Source of the DNA: Hoplostethus atlanticus
Lineage: Eukaryota; Chordata; Actinopteri; Trachichthyiformes; Trachichthyidae
Direction of reading: 5' to 3'
Assembly: GCA_034670405.1 (NCBI GenBank)
Contig: JAXDDX010000060.1
Coordinates: forward strand, 62,001-126,000
Length of the DNA: 64,000 nucleotides
The translations under genes and the position numbers were made by a program. The notes under the pieces were generated by a model. The model made no database searches. It was not told the origin of the DNA and saw only the letters and a program-made list of their open reading frames with translations. Shown here piece by piece: positions 44,701-61,452 of the stretch. Each line of letters opens with the position of its first letter. The first letter of the stretch is position 1.

Positions 44701-47700
44701 TCAGACCCTGCTGCCGTCCCACTTCAGCTGGAAGGTACCATGTACCGACTTATAATGAAAGAATGATTTTGGTACTAGCAAATGATAGCTGCCATAATAG
44801 TCACTGCTCAGACCTCTTTACAGACATTACATGTTTAGCACAGATTATTCCCCTCCAAAACCCAATTATTAGTTTGACGTTTTCCCCACTAGGCCCAGCT
44901 CCAGGGTAAACAGGCTTCACTGTGTACAGCTGGTTTTGACCCCTCGTCTGGTACTCTGGGACCTAATGCCAACATGGAGATCACAGTTACCTTTACTTCT
45001 CACACAGATGTAAGTACCAGTCCACGATGCACAGTTGCTAATATACCTGAAGCTCTCATGTCACGCCAGAGCCCCAAATGGAATTGGTAGCACAGAAGGA
45101 GACTACATTGTAAGGGACATTACGATGGGTTCCTGCTTTTGGTCATCTATAGTTTCTGTGATAATTTCACATTTCTCTCATCTGCCATTTGTACATATTT
45201 TGATATCAACCTTGTTGTACTACTGTGAATGTATACTTGAATGTTTAATCTACTGTCACACAGTATCTCTCGTCTGCACTATAGTATGAGGTCCTGTTAT
45301 GTTTTGTGATGTACCAGTTGTGTCAATCCGGCATTGTGCAACTATCTCTTATGTGCCTATATGTATTCTACCATGGCGGCCCACCACAATAAGATAATTG
45401 CCCATCATGCTAAAGATTTTTGCAAACTAATTGTATTTTTACTCTAAATGGTCTCTTTAAGTAGGGCAGGCATTATATTTATTTTTCCGACTTAATCCTA
45501 AATGTACTTTGAGTCTGAATCATATTTCCTAAAAGTAATTTTCTGACTTGAAAATTGAAATCTCTTTTTTAATAAAACATTTCTTCCTGGCGGAGGATCT
45601 CCCTGAAACCCCATGCATGATATGGCTCTGTGTTATCTACCACCACAGTTAGAAAAGAATATAAGGGAAACACTGGTCAGCACCAAACAGGTCTAATTCC
45701 TTGTGCACCCATTGTATTTGGCAAAAGAGATTCGTATTTTTCTTTTAACTCTCGGTGCTTTCTCCTCCTGTTCCTCTCTCTCTCCAGTTGGAGGTGACCC
45801 AGGTGGCAGCTCTCTGTGAGGTCCAGGGGATGAAGTCTCCTCTTGTTCTTGGCTTCTATTCCAAAGCCAAGAAGCTGTGTGTCTCCTACTCGCTGCCCAG
45901 TGTCCGGTGCGCCCTTGACAGTGCAGTAACCTTGGCATAAAAACCTGCCACCTAGTAACTGCATCAGCTCCATAACACGTTTAAGCTCAAGTGTTAAATC
46001 AATCATCATAGACTAAAACATTGGCACTCAACATTTGACTGCTGTTCTTTGCCTCTTAGCTCTGCTCCAGATGATCAGGACCCCTCATCACTGGCACTCG
46101 ACTTTGGAGATGATGTCATTTTGAAGAGAGCTGTTACCAAGCAGTTACTGATAACTAATCATACTGCTATCCCTGCCCCTTTCGCCATAGCTGCAGAGTA
46201 TTTCACTGGGCATGCTCCCTACACCTCAAAACCAAACGGCCAATCACAGAAAAGGTAAGGCTGCTGGTTCTCTGAACTGAATAATGGATCAAAGAGTTTT
46301 TCCTGTACTGTAGCTGTAACGTGGACTGCATTTTAATCGCAGACTCACATATACGAAGAAACCACTTCACCCTGTTCAGGCTAAAAAAGTAGAAGAGAGA
46401 GCACACGAGGGTATGCCAAAGCGTTTTATTAGTGTACCTTTTAAAATGAAACCATAGAGCAGCGACTACAGTGCCAGGTTCTGACTCTGTTTTCTGTATC
46501 TGTTGGCAGAGTTTGTGAGAAGCCTGCTGGCTCATGGAAAAGGTGCAACATTCTTTGTCCTGCCTGACACTGGGATGCTGGGACCATTTGAGACCCAGAC
46601 CATAACCATCACTGCCTACACCGACATGTGGGGAGAATACAGAGATCAGCTCATATGCAGAGTATGTTGATGTGTAAGGGGATGTAATGGGTTATTCAGG
46701 ATAAGAAATGACTGTGGAGCATCCATATTTTCTTGTGGAGTAATGAAGTGTTTCCTCCCCCAGCTCGGTGACCTTGAACCCAGGCTTATCCCCATGCAGA
46801 TGACAGTGAGAGGCTGTCCACTCTACTTCCAGATGATAGGTCCACGTCCGGACGACCAGAACCAGGGACCGACTGTACAGTCAGTTTAATTTTCAGCTTG
46901 TCCAACCCATGTGTCTCCAGTTCATTGTGTATATTTGACCCTGATGATGATAAAATCACATTTCTATTGGTTTGATGTTGCTGTGTATGTCATCAGGTTT
47001 GGCACTCATGTATCGGGAGGAGACACGGCGTCCCGTTCTCTCCGCATCAACAATCCCAGCCCATATGGTACGTATCATCATAAAGCCATCCTGGAGTGAA
47101 ATAAACTTTATTGTGGCGCTAACTTCCTGTCCAAATGTATATTTCTGCCAGATATTCGTCTGGACTGGGAGATATATAACATGGATCACAATGACAAGAA
47201 ACTAGTGGATGTTGTGGTGACATATGGGGACGCCTTCCCCCTTAAGGATGCTGACGGCAACGAGGTGTTTGGTGGAGCGTTAAGGCTTTCTGATGAGGAC
47301 GGGAGCCACACCCCCAGCTCTGAGGGAACAAGCTCCTCCCTCCAAACCACGACGGTGCGTTTATTGAACAGTTTGTAGCAGAAATAAACAAAAAGTACCA
47401 CAAGACAATGACACAAACATGAACTGCATCGCTACAATACAGTAACTTTATTATAGCATTGTGGTTATGATGCCAGCTACTGTTATTTTATTGGAGCCTG
47501 CTTCCTCCTATCAATTACAGGACATAGACGGGGAGGAATACATGACTGAGGAAGACAGTATGGAAGAGGAAACCCGTCTTTATCCTTGGCATCCAAAGAA
47601 AAAACTCTTTTCTGTCTATATCAGACCTCACATGGGCAACCTCTCAGACTACCCCTACTGCATCACACCACAGCAAATAGTATGTTGAAAATCCATTGAA

Positions 47701-49987
47701 AGAGATAATATCTATGTCACTGTTACTATTACTACTTAATACACTGCTTTCAGCTGTCTTAGTAACTGTATGTATGAATTTTATATTTCTCAAGGTGATT
47801 CCAGCGAATGGTAGTGGCACCATCCATGTGTCTTTCACTCCCTTGACCCTGTCGGGGCCAGCCTGTGAGTCCAGGTGTGTGGGCTTGGCTCTGGGCTTCA
47901 TGAGTCTAGACTCCAAGGTGACATGCTCAATGCACGTGTGTTTATCCGCAATACTATATTTCAGTTTCATACCCTGGAAAATGTGGTAGATGACCGCAAT
48001 GCAGCGATTATACTCTCCCTAGGGATTCTTTTATTGTGTTGTTGTTGTGTGTCACAGATGGCTGCCTTTGTCCCAGGTAGAGTTGGCAGGGCTCAGGGTT
48101 TGGATTTGGAGCCTGTCAGAATGGATCTGCAAGCAGTTGTTAAGCCTGCAGTGTAAGAAATCACACTCGTACTATTTATGTCCCAAAAAACCCCCAACTA
48201 CATCCAACTCCAAATTTATGTTTCCAACTTAAAATCAGCTGAGGGTGGGGAAAAGGAGCTCTGAGGTGGTCTGAGTAAGTTACATATCTTTCTCTTGGCT
48301 CCCTGTTGCTGTAGGCTGTCAGTGCAGATGGAGGAGGATGGGGGGGTGCTGGAGTTTCATGCCTCAGCCAGTGATTTACTGAGGGGAGAATCAGAGGAGG
48401 TGGGTCTGAGAAATCTGCAACACTACACAACAGAGCTCTCACATACTGATGCTCTCCTGTTTCACAGTATAAGGCGCAAACCTTTATAATAAATTGAAAT
48501 CAAAATATTGATCATAAGGGAAAACAATATTTCTGACCAGTCATGCTCACAGCGGTTGTTTCTCTGGGTGTTATTTTCCACAGTTGTTGGTGCAGGAATT
48601 TGATATCACCCAGACCTTTCAGCTGAAGAATACTTCTGTGATGCCCCTGCATTTCAGGCTGGGGACTCAGCCTCCATTTTCTGTGCTCCAGCCCCAACCC
48701 CGAACCCGGACCAGCAGCTCCAGCAACCCCTCCACCAGTGAAAGTCAACCCCTGGTGCTCCAACCACAGCACAACATGCAGGTCTGATGAGAAGAGGGAG
48801 GAGGGAGAGTTTAGATACATAGACTATATACATAGATGTATTTTTGCACAAGAATTTTGATCTGTATTGATCTAACATGATTTTCCTTCATTTTGATATT
48901 CTCTTCAATAATTGTTACACCTATTCCTGTTGTGATTGGCAGGTGAAGGTGGCCTTCCACTGCTCCCCGTCCCTTCTAGACCATGCCGATCAAGCAGATG
49001 AGGAAGTCCCACCTGCAGTGACACTCGTCCGTGGTGCAAGTGGGCAGAGGAAGCTGAGGTTTCAGCAAAACCTCCTGGTTCACTATAGCAACAACACCCT
49101 GCAGGTCAGAGACCATGGAGAATCTCAACAGTAGAGATTATTTTATACAGGGAGAAAGTACATAAAGTCTGTCTGTGATTCATAGTCTGCCGATTACAAG
49201 ATACAAGTCCTGTGTTTTTTGTTTTATTGGTCATCCTATAATGGAGTCATTTGTAGCCATTTACAAAATATATGACCTCAAACTGTTTATTCCTGTCTGT
49301 GCTCTCTGTCCAGACGGTGCCTCTCCGTGCCCACCTGGATCTGGCTACACTGAGTCTGTCCAGTGACCGCATCAACTTTGGGACCTGCTACGTGGGTCAG
49401 ACACAGGTTGTAGAAATAAACCTCTACAGCCACGGGGCCCGTAGTTACTGGAAAACAGTCATAGGTAATAATGCATCTTTATATATGTTGTAGACAATCA
49501 CTTCATTGCTTCCCTTTATACTGACTCTTTGTTTACAGTCTTGAACTAATTAAGGCACAACCTGTTTCACTGTATGTGTGTGTATAGAGTCACACGAGGG
49601 AGACTCCCATGTGTTCAGAGTGACGCCAGACTGTGGGGTCCTCAGGCCCCAGGAGCTCCCAGTCACCAGCTGCAGACAGCCTCTACAGATCAGCTTCACT
49701 GCCAGGTAGAAAACCACGACCCTTAAAAAAATAGCTACACATTGATTGTGCTTGAAGAAATAAGGGATTGAACTGTTCAAATGATCATAAGCATATATTG
49801 TAAAGCTACAAAAAATAACTTCATGTTGTACAAACAAACCCAAAACATGCTTATGTGTCTGATGTGTTTTAGTGAGGAGAAAGAGTTCAGGGCCACAGTG
49901 ATGGTCCAGGAGATTCTGGTGAAGACCCTCCTCACTCTGCAGGTCCAGGGAAGAGGCTCGTTCGATGAAGGGCACAGGTCTACCTGA
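35794..49987 (+). CDS. dlec1: DLEC1 (ciliary/flagellar protein), 38 coding exons with one apparent frameshift
   Basis: Exons: 35794-35877, 36028-36168, 36264-36420, 36640-36753, 36853-37037, 37182-37405, 38642-38726, 38896-38983, 39288-39461, 39623-39759, 39926-40018, 40578-40668, 40816-40978, 41213-41406, 41686-41762, 41939-42101, 42212-42305, 42417-42547, 42657-42818, 44204-44334, 44584-44734, 44893-45009, 45788-45906, 46060-46254, 46343-46410, 46510-46661, 46764-46879, 46997-47067, 47152-47354, 47521-47679, 47795-47917, 48058-48152, 48315-48399, 48584-48781, 48943-49104, 49314-49464, 49588-49705, 49873-49987. This gives about 1,694 codons (human 1,755). Landmarks shared with human DLEC1: [52 protein letters not shown] and [11 protein letters not shown]. 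Known: an axonemal, Ig-like (ASH/MSP-type) repeat protein studied as a tumour suppressor. Exon 14 needs removal of one base to stay open. The start [11 protein letters not shown] is the first ATG of an exon in phase with exon 2. Confidence 0.93.
40499..40570 (+). repeat. (GT)n(GTGTGC)n tract touching a dlec1 acceptor
   Basis: The tract ends about 7 bp before the exon 12 start at 40578, leaving only TTTCCAG as a polypyrimidine/acceptor signal. Confidence 0.95.
42819..44203. other. dlec1 intron 19, largest intron of the gene, no exon seen
   Basis: 1.4 kb with no coding evidence; the flanking exons join in frame. A degenerate interspersed repeat is likely near 43460-43560 (GCAGTGATGGGAATACAGGC). 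Confidence 0.5.
45010..45787. other. dlec1 intron 22, no exon seen
   Basis: 778 bp. The stretch at about 45360-45640, including GGCGGAGGATCTCCCTGAAA, looks like an old interspersed repeat. The flanking exons join in phase 0. Confidence 0.45.
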
Positions 49988-50117
49988 TATGACCGACTAT
50001 CACTTTGAACCTCAATCTCCACCTGCTGGTTTACCCGTTCATTCAATCTATTTATTGACAGTACTTTTGTATGATCTCAACTAACCTAAGGATAACACTT
50101 TGTTAGGGGTAAATGTC

Positions 50118-50123
50118 AATAAA
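50118..50123 (+). terminator. dlec1: dlec1 polyadenylation signal AATAAA
   Basis: First AATAAA after the stop codon (131 bp downstream). The 756-bp gap to the end of the convergent acaa1 coding region holds both 3' UTRs; a reverse-strand AATAAA for acaa1 lies at 50051-50056. Confidence 0.5.
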
Positions 50124-50743
50124 TATACTGATGAACGTCGGGTCATTTCATGAAGCATGAAACTACTGATGTACTTTTAAATAATAGTGAATTCTGGACT
50201 CATTGCTGGTTCTCCATTTAGAAAATCTGTATTGTAGTAAGTTTAACAGAGTTATACAATTATTAAAAAGTCATTACAGTTTCAGATTAGCACAGTGACA
50301 GACAATCATCACATTCATTTGCAAACAAAACCAAATATCCATCTTGGATTGGTCCCCAGATGCTCTGACTTCCAAATCCAAAAGATCCTCAGTACATTAC
50401 AGGATTTTTTTTTTTGCATATCTTTACATGTTAATGCATTATTTATGCAGTCAGACATCAAAGTGGATTGGTATGCCATTGGAAATTGAAGGCACTTAAG
50501 TTAAATCACCAGACATTTGAAATGTATATTATGTAGAATAATTGCCACCTGTGGTGCAGTAGCATTAGTTTAGCGGCACTCAAATATATAGGCTCTTAGT
50601 AGTAATCATTACTGCAAGGAAGTGCAGAAACTTCTCAGCAAAAACGTCACTATTAACCATCAAATCACTTTTGGTCTGTGGTCCTTCAAAGTGCCTCAAT
50701 CACTCTCTCTAATCATACTAACAAGTCCTCATGGTTTCTTGTC

Positions 50744-53786
<3,043 letters not shown>

Positions 53787-54739
53787 TTTGGTATGCGCAA
53801 CTAAACAAGCAAATACTTGAGTATAGTGTACACACGGAATTAGCCTACAGTGCTCGTACTCCTCTACAAAACAATGCCACCAGCTGGGGTGTGTTGTCAA
53901 ACCGTGAATGTCTTACTATTTGCCTGGACTGAGGGTTGGACGGGAACTGCAGAGGGACAAACTAGATGTTATTACGCAACGCGCCTCTATTGGAAAGCGA
54001 ATGAAAAAGAAGAAGGAGCAGCAGCAGGCGACTAGAGGTTGTCGCCCTTCTTTGATTCACTGTTTTTTTGTATTATTTCTTTTTTTATCTGATCATTTGT
54101 TAGTTGTAGCAGTTTATAGAGAGTATGATAGGAACAAAATTACACGAAAGTTTCGATTCTCTCATTTGTTTGGTGTGCAAGGTAATAAAACAGAGTTACC
54201 AAAGTGTTCAAACAACTAGCCCTACTTATACCTTTTATTGGGATGAATTTACTGCGGAGTGGTACTACTTTATCACACCTTACACAAAAATATATGACCA
54301 AACTAAATGTCAAATGACCAATAACCTCTGACAATAAGAAATACAATACTCAGTGGCACTATAAAATAAACATACAAACGAACAGAAACAATAAACACAC
54401 TCATAACAGGTGCTGAGCAAATTAAAATTAAACCACAAACCCCAAAGAAAAAATACTATAATACTATAATCTTCCTAAAGGGACTTGTAGTGTGTTTGTG
54501 TTAATCCATACTGAGTTTATAGTGACGTTATCGTTATAGTTTTTTTTCCATCTCCTATAGTTGTACAGCAGTACGGCACATTTTCAGTTGAATAAATGAG
54601 AATAGAATAGACTTGCCAAATACCCTCTGAGTTCGAGACCGTGTTGTAAGTGTTCCAGGTGTCCGCAGGGGGGCAGTCGATCCTCCGGTTGAACGCAGCA
54701 GCCTGGGAAGCGCACCGCACCGGAGAGCAGAGCGTCACT
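53787..54739. other. Divergent intergenic region between acaa1 and the next gene
   Basis: Just under 1 kb head-to-head spacer. It should hold the acaa1 promoter and possibly the promoter of the downstream + strand gene. I found no clear TATA box and no clear PPAR-type DR1 site by eye. Confidence 0.45.
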
Positions 54740-55186
54740 ACTTCCTGGAGCTCACGTTGTTGCTGACATCAGAGCCGCAGCTCTATGGAAAAACTCGCAG
54801 CTCTCCTCTGTAGTGTGGAGAGAGAGAAGCAAAGCGGAGGGTGGACGACAGGGAGGGGGAAAACTTTACTCTGAACCACAACAGCCATTGCAATCTTTCC
54901 TGCTCTGTAAACACGACAGTCACCCTGGATTATCTGCACCTAGGAGGAGAGAATATTTTGCAAGGCTGAATAGATCTTGTATTTTGCAATTTCTTGCGCT
55001 CCATAACTGAGCTCAGTTTCCGGATATTAGCCTGCTGTTTTGGGAAGGTTTGCTCTGCATCTGTTGGGATTTCCCCCCCGTCCTTCCTGTCTTTTATCTT
55101 TGATAACTGCACTAACTAATTTTACAACACAAATTGTACAACCACATCTAGTGTTTCCTAAAGAATGGAGTCACACAGATAACAAG
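54740..55186 (+). other. Probable non-coding first exon of an unidentified gene
   Basis: GC-rich sequence ends at a strong donor (AACAAG then gtaaga, exon end 55186). The frames are short (ATGGAGTCACACAGATAA is an immediate stop), so it looks like 5' UTR. The 5' limit is a guess. Confidence 0.4.
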
Positions 55187-56278
55187 GTAAGAGTCCAATC
55201 TATTCTTATCCATTTGTTTTATATTTAGAACATTGCCTTTAGACTTTGATTTCATACTGAGTTATGATTATACAATGCAATGCCATGACAGTAAAATAGA
55301 CTTCCTTGTGCAATGGAAATAGTATTAATTTCTCATTTGAGGATAAGTGCATGTTATTCTAATACAATGCACTATCATGTGCAATGTGTTTACTGATAAC
55401 CTTACTGCACAGGCCTTTTTGCAAGTGTGAAATGTTACCGTAGATAACCCCAAATGGATTTTAGTATTTTTGGATGCTCGTTTCAGCTCCAGTCTCACCA
55501 CAATAAGTATTGTTCAACATTATCACAATCAAATAGTTTGAATGTTTTGCTACCTTCTTTGGTCACCACTAGCCTATTGGACTCATACAGATCCACAAAC
55601 AGCATTCAGGACATGTCAGTCATGATCCACATTTTGTTGAGAGAAGAATGGTTTGCATTTAGTTGCGAGTGATTATTACCAGTGCTTAACAAGTCTATAG
55701 ATGGACTTTTCATAATATTTCGCACAGTTTTAATTCTGGGGAAGCTTTAGTTATTTTCAGTAAAATATAAATTGCGTATCAGGAGGTGAGAGTGAGATTC
55801 TGGAGAGTCATTGTAATTCTGAGCCTAGACTCATCTCACTAGTCTGTGAGAAAATCTCTCCTCTCTCTCTGCTGTCAGTCTTCTAGACCTCTGTGATTCA
55901 CAGGTTGTGGTCAAGTAAAACCAGTGTTTTTATTGGAAAGGAGGGATTCTTAGCCCTTGTCCATGTCATTCTAATGTTTTCTTTTTCCTTTTTTCCCCCC
56001 AACTGTGTCTCCCTGATTTACTGCATTTGGAAGCTTGTCCCAGCCCATCTCTATCCTCCCCTTTTCAAAGGATGCATAGTACACGTGCACAGGCCATTTT
56101 TAGTATGAAAGGGATTCTGATTAACTTTATCTAAGGCTCAACCTCTACAGAGATAGCACACCTCTTTAGATTAGATTTTAATGAGCCAATTATCTTCGTC
56201 AAATCAAATCAGCAGGAATCACACTCACAGGAGGCCGTGCACCAAACTGAGGAATGAGTTTATCAGCACATTGGCATG

Positions 56279-56481
56279 CCCTAGGGCAGTGGTTCTGAAA
56301 TCCGGGCCTCGGGGTCCAGAGTACTGCTGGTTTTCTGCCAGGTAGTTTCCATTCTAGCTGTCTAATCAGGGGTTGATTAAGACCTGGGATGCCAGGTGAA
56401 TGCAATTAACATCCTAATAGGTGAGAAAACCAGCAGCATTCTGGACTCCGAGGCCCGGATTTGAGGAACTCTGCTCTAGGG
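56279..56481. mobile_element. hAT-type MITE with 8-bp target duplication
   Basis: Left end CAGTGGTTCTGAAATCC (from 56287) is inverted at the right as GGATTTGAGGAACTCTG (to 56473). Inverted arms extend about 50 bp (GGGCCTCGGGGTCCAGA against TCTGGACTCCGAGGCCC). Flanking 8-mers CCCTAGGG (56279-56286) and CTCTAGGG (56474-56481) match at 7 of 8, as expected for hAT insertion. The 187-bp element has no coding capacity. Confidence 0.8.
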
Positions 56482-59400
56482 GCTCAGAAAGCGCCCTAAA
56501 GCTGGCCATTGGTGGACCAGGGAGGGAGTGAGAGTAAAACTGTCAAGTGGAAACTGCCCACAGATATGGTTGGTGTGCCTCAAGCAAAACAATCCATTTG
56601 GCTGATAGCAGCACTGGATCCCACAGTAAATGCCAACCAGAGACGGAAGCGGTGGTTTCTAATTCTGTTTTGACGGGACGGGGGTCTGACACCAGAGTTT
56701 ATCGCTCCTCTTACAGGCTCGACTTCGTGTTTCACAGGCCAAGTTGCTGCAAGGTCAATATTCTCTCTGTAGTCTGTTGACGGGAGAGTTTCAAGACGTC
56801 TCGTTTTTTATGGCATTTGGATAAAAGGCTGTGGAAAAAAAATCTGGGCCGAGCCTTGAGTTAGACAAGTAAAGCATTCATGGGCTGTCTTGTCATTCTT
56901 GAAGGGAGTGTTTGAATTACTGTGTTTACTGCAGTGTCAGCTCATGCAGGTTGTATTCCTAGGAAATGCAATCTTTTAGCCCACATATGAGGAAGTGGTA
57001 TTCATCTTATAACTCTCCTTTAAGTCCTGCTGTCAACTTTCACTACAATTTCATCACCCGAGTATCTGATTTAGAGGGAACCTTCTCCCCTTCTCACGCT
57101 GTCCTCTCAATGAGGAGTGAGAAGTCATGAGAGGAAGTAGTCAGGAGTTGGTATCTGTAGTAACAGAAGTAGTCTTGTGCCTTGTTTTGGTGTGTCAGCC
57201 AGCTATCGCATGCTGGAAGTCTGACCACTCTGCTTTCTCACCAGGCCACCAGATGCCCACTGGCCAGAGGGCTGTGGGTCAAAGGTCAGCATGACTCATA
57301 CAGGCAGACTGACTATCTTCCCTCACAGGCCTGTTGAGAAGTTGCCTGGTTACTTTAGAAGACAAATCAAGTCTGCCATAAGGCGTGAGACTTCAACCCT
57401 CCCAAACTAGCTCGGCTGGGGATTAGCAGATACTGTATTACACTGCAGAGAATGTCAGGCAAAGAGAAGCAGCCTCCCATGCACAGGTTACCTTTCCTTT
57501 TCTGGTCTGTACGGTGGGTTTTCTGACCAACTCGCACGAAACAAGAGGAAGTTCTAAAGTTTGTTTCTGGAGGAAGTCATGAAAAATTCCATGATTGGTC
57601 ATGCATCGGTTTTTTTTTCTGCGTTGTCAGTGTCAACTTTCTTAAATGTGGAAGAAGAAATGACATGAGTGGCTTGAATGAAATCATCAAGGGGAACTAC
57701 TTTGTCACACTCAGCCTCTCGTATATCACACACCCAGAACCGAGAGACGCTTCATGGATAAATGGCTTGGTGGCAAAGTAGAAATACCTTCATGCCTTTT
57801 TCTGAACTGCAGCTGTTTGACATTCTGTCTCATGAAATGGGTTTAAGTCTATGAGCTGTCTCTGCATGGCTGCATTTGGGTGGAGAAACACAATGAATGA
57901 ATGTGCTTGTAATAGCATGTCACAGCATAATGGAAAAGACAGCTTACTTTACAGATGGTGCTTAGATTCCTATCTAGGGGAAATATGTTTCTATTGAGCC
58001 AGGGAGTTGATGTATTGTGGACAGCAGGAGAGTTACTCCATCATCTGGCTATTTTTAGCCAACGTGGTGTAGTGGATGGTAATGGCAGACAGATCTGCTT
58101 ATCTCTGAGCTATAGAACCATCACGTCCACTTACACTTGAGTCATTTCTGATTGTTACCAGTGGATTGACTTAATTTAATATCTCTCCACTGTTCGGACC
58201 CTTTAAAATACACTGTACTTAATGCCCAGATTACCCCACCCACACACTTTCTCCTTGGGTAAAAATCAAAGTGATAAAAATGAAATAATAGAAAAAAGGT
58301 AAAACTGCTTTCCTGAACTAAAGGATCAATTTGGTACCAAATGAGAGAAAGGATCCTCCATAGATAGTCGTTGGAGAGAGTAGTTCAGACTTGTGCATCC
58401 TGGTGAAGACACACACACACACACTTACTACCACCCAGCCCCCGGCACTTTTAGAAGTCCTCAAGTGACTTCCAGCATGGATTCCCCCACAGCAGGCCCA
58501 GTGTGCAGGAGGAGATATTGTCTCACTTCCCAGAATCTGCCAGCATAACCCTTCTGACTCATCAGGGGTGGCCACAGCGCGGCCTGGGCCAGAATTCAGC
58601 AGACAGGACACCCCCACCAATGACCTTTTAACAGAGCAAGTCACCTAAGCAACCGTGGACCGCAAAATCACCCTATGCTTCCTGTCCACACCACTTTTCA
58701 GACAGCCTACCGGGTATTGTGACCAGCTCACAGTTTCTTAATGATGTCAGTGATGCATTATGTGTGATATCATCAACAGCACAGATGGGTGTTGTTAGGT
58801 AGCAATAAATGTTTTGAAATGTTTTGCAGTGTTTTACAACCTGCCAGAGCTGCCAAGGGCCCACTGCATTCGCATTGTCTGGGTAGCGTGTGGTAGAGTG
58901 TTCACATCAACATCAATCAATCAAGGGACGGTACCAAGTCAGCAGCACATTTGAATTGGGATTGCAAAATGATCCCCTTGCTGCCAGTCTCATGCTGTAA
59001 GCATGCGTTCCTTAACCTTCGTCATGGAGGCCCAAGAGAATGCACACGGTTGGCACACGGTCCAGAACCACTACAATAAGCTTTGTTTGTCCTCCATCGT
59101 TGTGGTCTGATCCCAGTGTGTGATCAAACTCTCAACCCCTCTCCAGCTATGTTTCTCTATGTGGACTTTGTTTTTTATATTTGTTGGCTGTTGCCGACAA
59201 GATCTGAAGAACAGAAATCAAGAACAGAAACTCTGTGAGCCCAACAAACATTTTGCAAAACTTATAATTTGACCTCTAAAATGGCAATTTCTTCAGGGCT
59301 CCACAAGAGTGATGTAAGACATGAGGTCATACTGCTCAGGCCACCCGGCAGCTGGGGAGCAGTCCTCCTCCTCTCCTGCAGTCTGGCCCCAGAAGAGGGG

Positions 59401-60680
59401 GAATTACCCTCAGAGACCCACAGCTAGCACTCCACTGTTTACTTCGCAAGAAAGTGATGTAACAGAGCTGAAAGAGTGAGTGGTATGTGCATGTTTGTGC
59501 ATAAGCATATGCGTGCTTGTGTGCACAGCCCTGGCTGTGAGTTCTTCTCAATCATTCCAATAAAAATAAGATTGCTCTGTGTGGTTTGGAGAGCTGGGCT
59601 CTGCTTTGTCTGGCTCATGCAATTCCCAATAACCCTCCTCTGAAATCCCATCCAATGTTATCCTCTTTTTAATGAACCTTCTCTGTCATTTCAGCAGACT
59701 CTATGTACTGTGACAGAGGAGAGGCTTTCACCAGTGAAGCACTGGTCCAATTGGTGATGTTATCCATATTTGACAGTAAAGTGCGTCACAATGTGTAAGC
59801 TACTTCTGAATGTGCGTACTGTTATAGATCCCGCCTACCTCTAATCTGTCCCATGATTTCCCTCACAAATGATCTACTATAATGAGAGTTTTCCTGGTGG
59901 ACATGTAGTCGCAGAGCAGCAAGAGTAGTGGCGATTAGCATCTGATCTCCAGCGAGTGAGGCTGTCACAGTGCCCGCCTGCCAAGAATTGTGTGGAGAAT
60001 TGGGCTGCCGATCAGTGGGCACCACTAGGCTGGCACCACGCTGGGCACAGGGGCTAAACAGATGGGCCATCTGGTGACTTGCTGGCATAAGACAGGGGCT
60101 ACACTGTGTGTGTGTGTGTGTGTGTCTGTGTGTGTCTGTGTGTGTCTGTGTGTGTGTGTGTGAGAGAGAGAAGTGGTGTTAGAAGACCACCTGTCTTGTG
60201 GCTCTTCTTCATCTCTTTCATGTGTGGTCAGCAGCACCGTACTACCACAGCCTCATACAGGGCTTCATTGCGTCCTATCCAAACCCCGTTCTGGAATTCA
60301 CGCTGAGGCTAGTCCATATCAAAGGTTCATCAGTGGTACAGAAAGTCACTATATATTTGGTACACTCAAATACAAGTTTACCTAAGCTCAACTCTCACTC
60401 TGTCAGCTATTAGAGCATCCTTAAGCTGTTGTGATTTGGGCTGTCAACAGTAGTGTACTGTGTGCTCCCATGTATCGATGATCTGTTTGACACCTTGTGA
60501 CTGCGTCCCTCAGGCTAAGCGGTGCTCCGGTGGCCTTCTTTGCTGTGTTTAACGAAAGCTTTTTGGCTGACTTCACTTACAGCAACTACAGTGTTTATGT
60601 AGACCGGCTGGACCATTTCTCTGTGCTGAATGTTTAGGATAAAAAAAACATGCTGGTGCAAGCTTTAAAAACACAGCTAG

Positions 60681-60721
<41 letters not shown>

Positions 60722-61101
60722 TGGAGACACAGCAAGCAAAAAGAAAATGATGCTTCTGAGAAACTGGGGAAGTCTTGACTTTTAGTCTCGCTGTCTGTCT
60801 TTCTACAGCATTTCAGTAAATTCTCTCCTTTTCTTGGAATGCATCAACGGTCTGACTCCCAGAAACTGCATCTACCATTAGAAGTTTATTTCCACTCACC
60901 TCTGGCTTAATACAGTATATAACATTGCTTTTATTCATGTAAAAATACAACTGGACTCATTGTCATACTGTTTTCCTTGTTGGTTTAGTAAGTTGGAGGT
61001 TTGTTACATGCTTTGTATGGATTCATGTGATACTTTATCTCCCCTTGAAACAGAGGTGCTTATTAGTCACCCACTCCTCTTTAATCAGAGCTGCCTTTGA
61101 A

Positions 61102-61452
61102 TAGGGCTGCACAATTAATCGTATGTAATCGTATATTGCAATTTTCCACAATTGGCAATATTGAGGCATTTTGTTTCATTTTGAATGCCAGCTGTAGTTG
61201 AAAAAGGTCAAGATGCTGCCTGAGGAAGATGGCTAAGCTTGAAACACGTTTGTGCATGTAGTGTAGAAGCTTATCCCTTATTGTTTTCCCTGCTGTTCTC
61301 TAGTGGATGTTGATAGAAAAGTAAAACCCTTTCTTTTACTATTTTTGTGCAGTAAATAATTTTGTTCCTCAAATCATCAAGAGTAATAATGTGATTATAA
61401 TATCTAGCAAAATAATCAGGATTTTCTTTTGAACCATAAGCATGCAGCCCTA
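61102..61452. mobile_element. Possible inverted-repeat element (TAGGGCTGCA ends)
   Basis: TAGGGCTGCA at 61102-61111 and TGCAGCCCTA at 61443-61452 are perfect inverted 10-mers. Next to the left end, ACAATTAATCG resembles a common teleost DNA-transposon end. No matching target duplication was found. Confidence 0.4.

Noticed and set aside
46510..46661. Second dlec1 frameshift at the exon 24 to exon 26 join
   Set aside because: A 68-bp exon at 46343-46410 restores the frame exactly.
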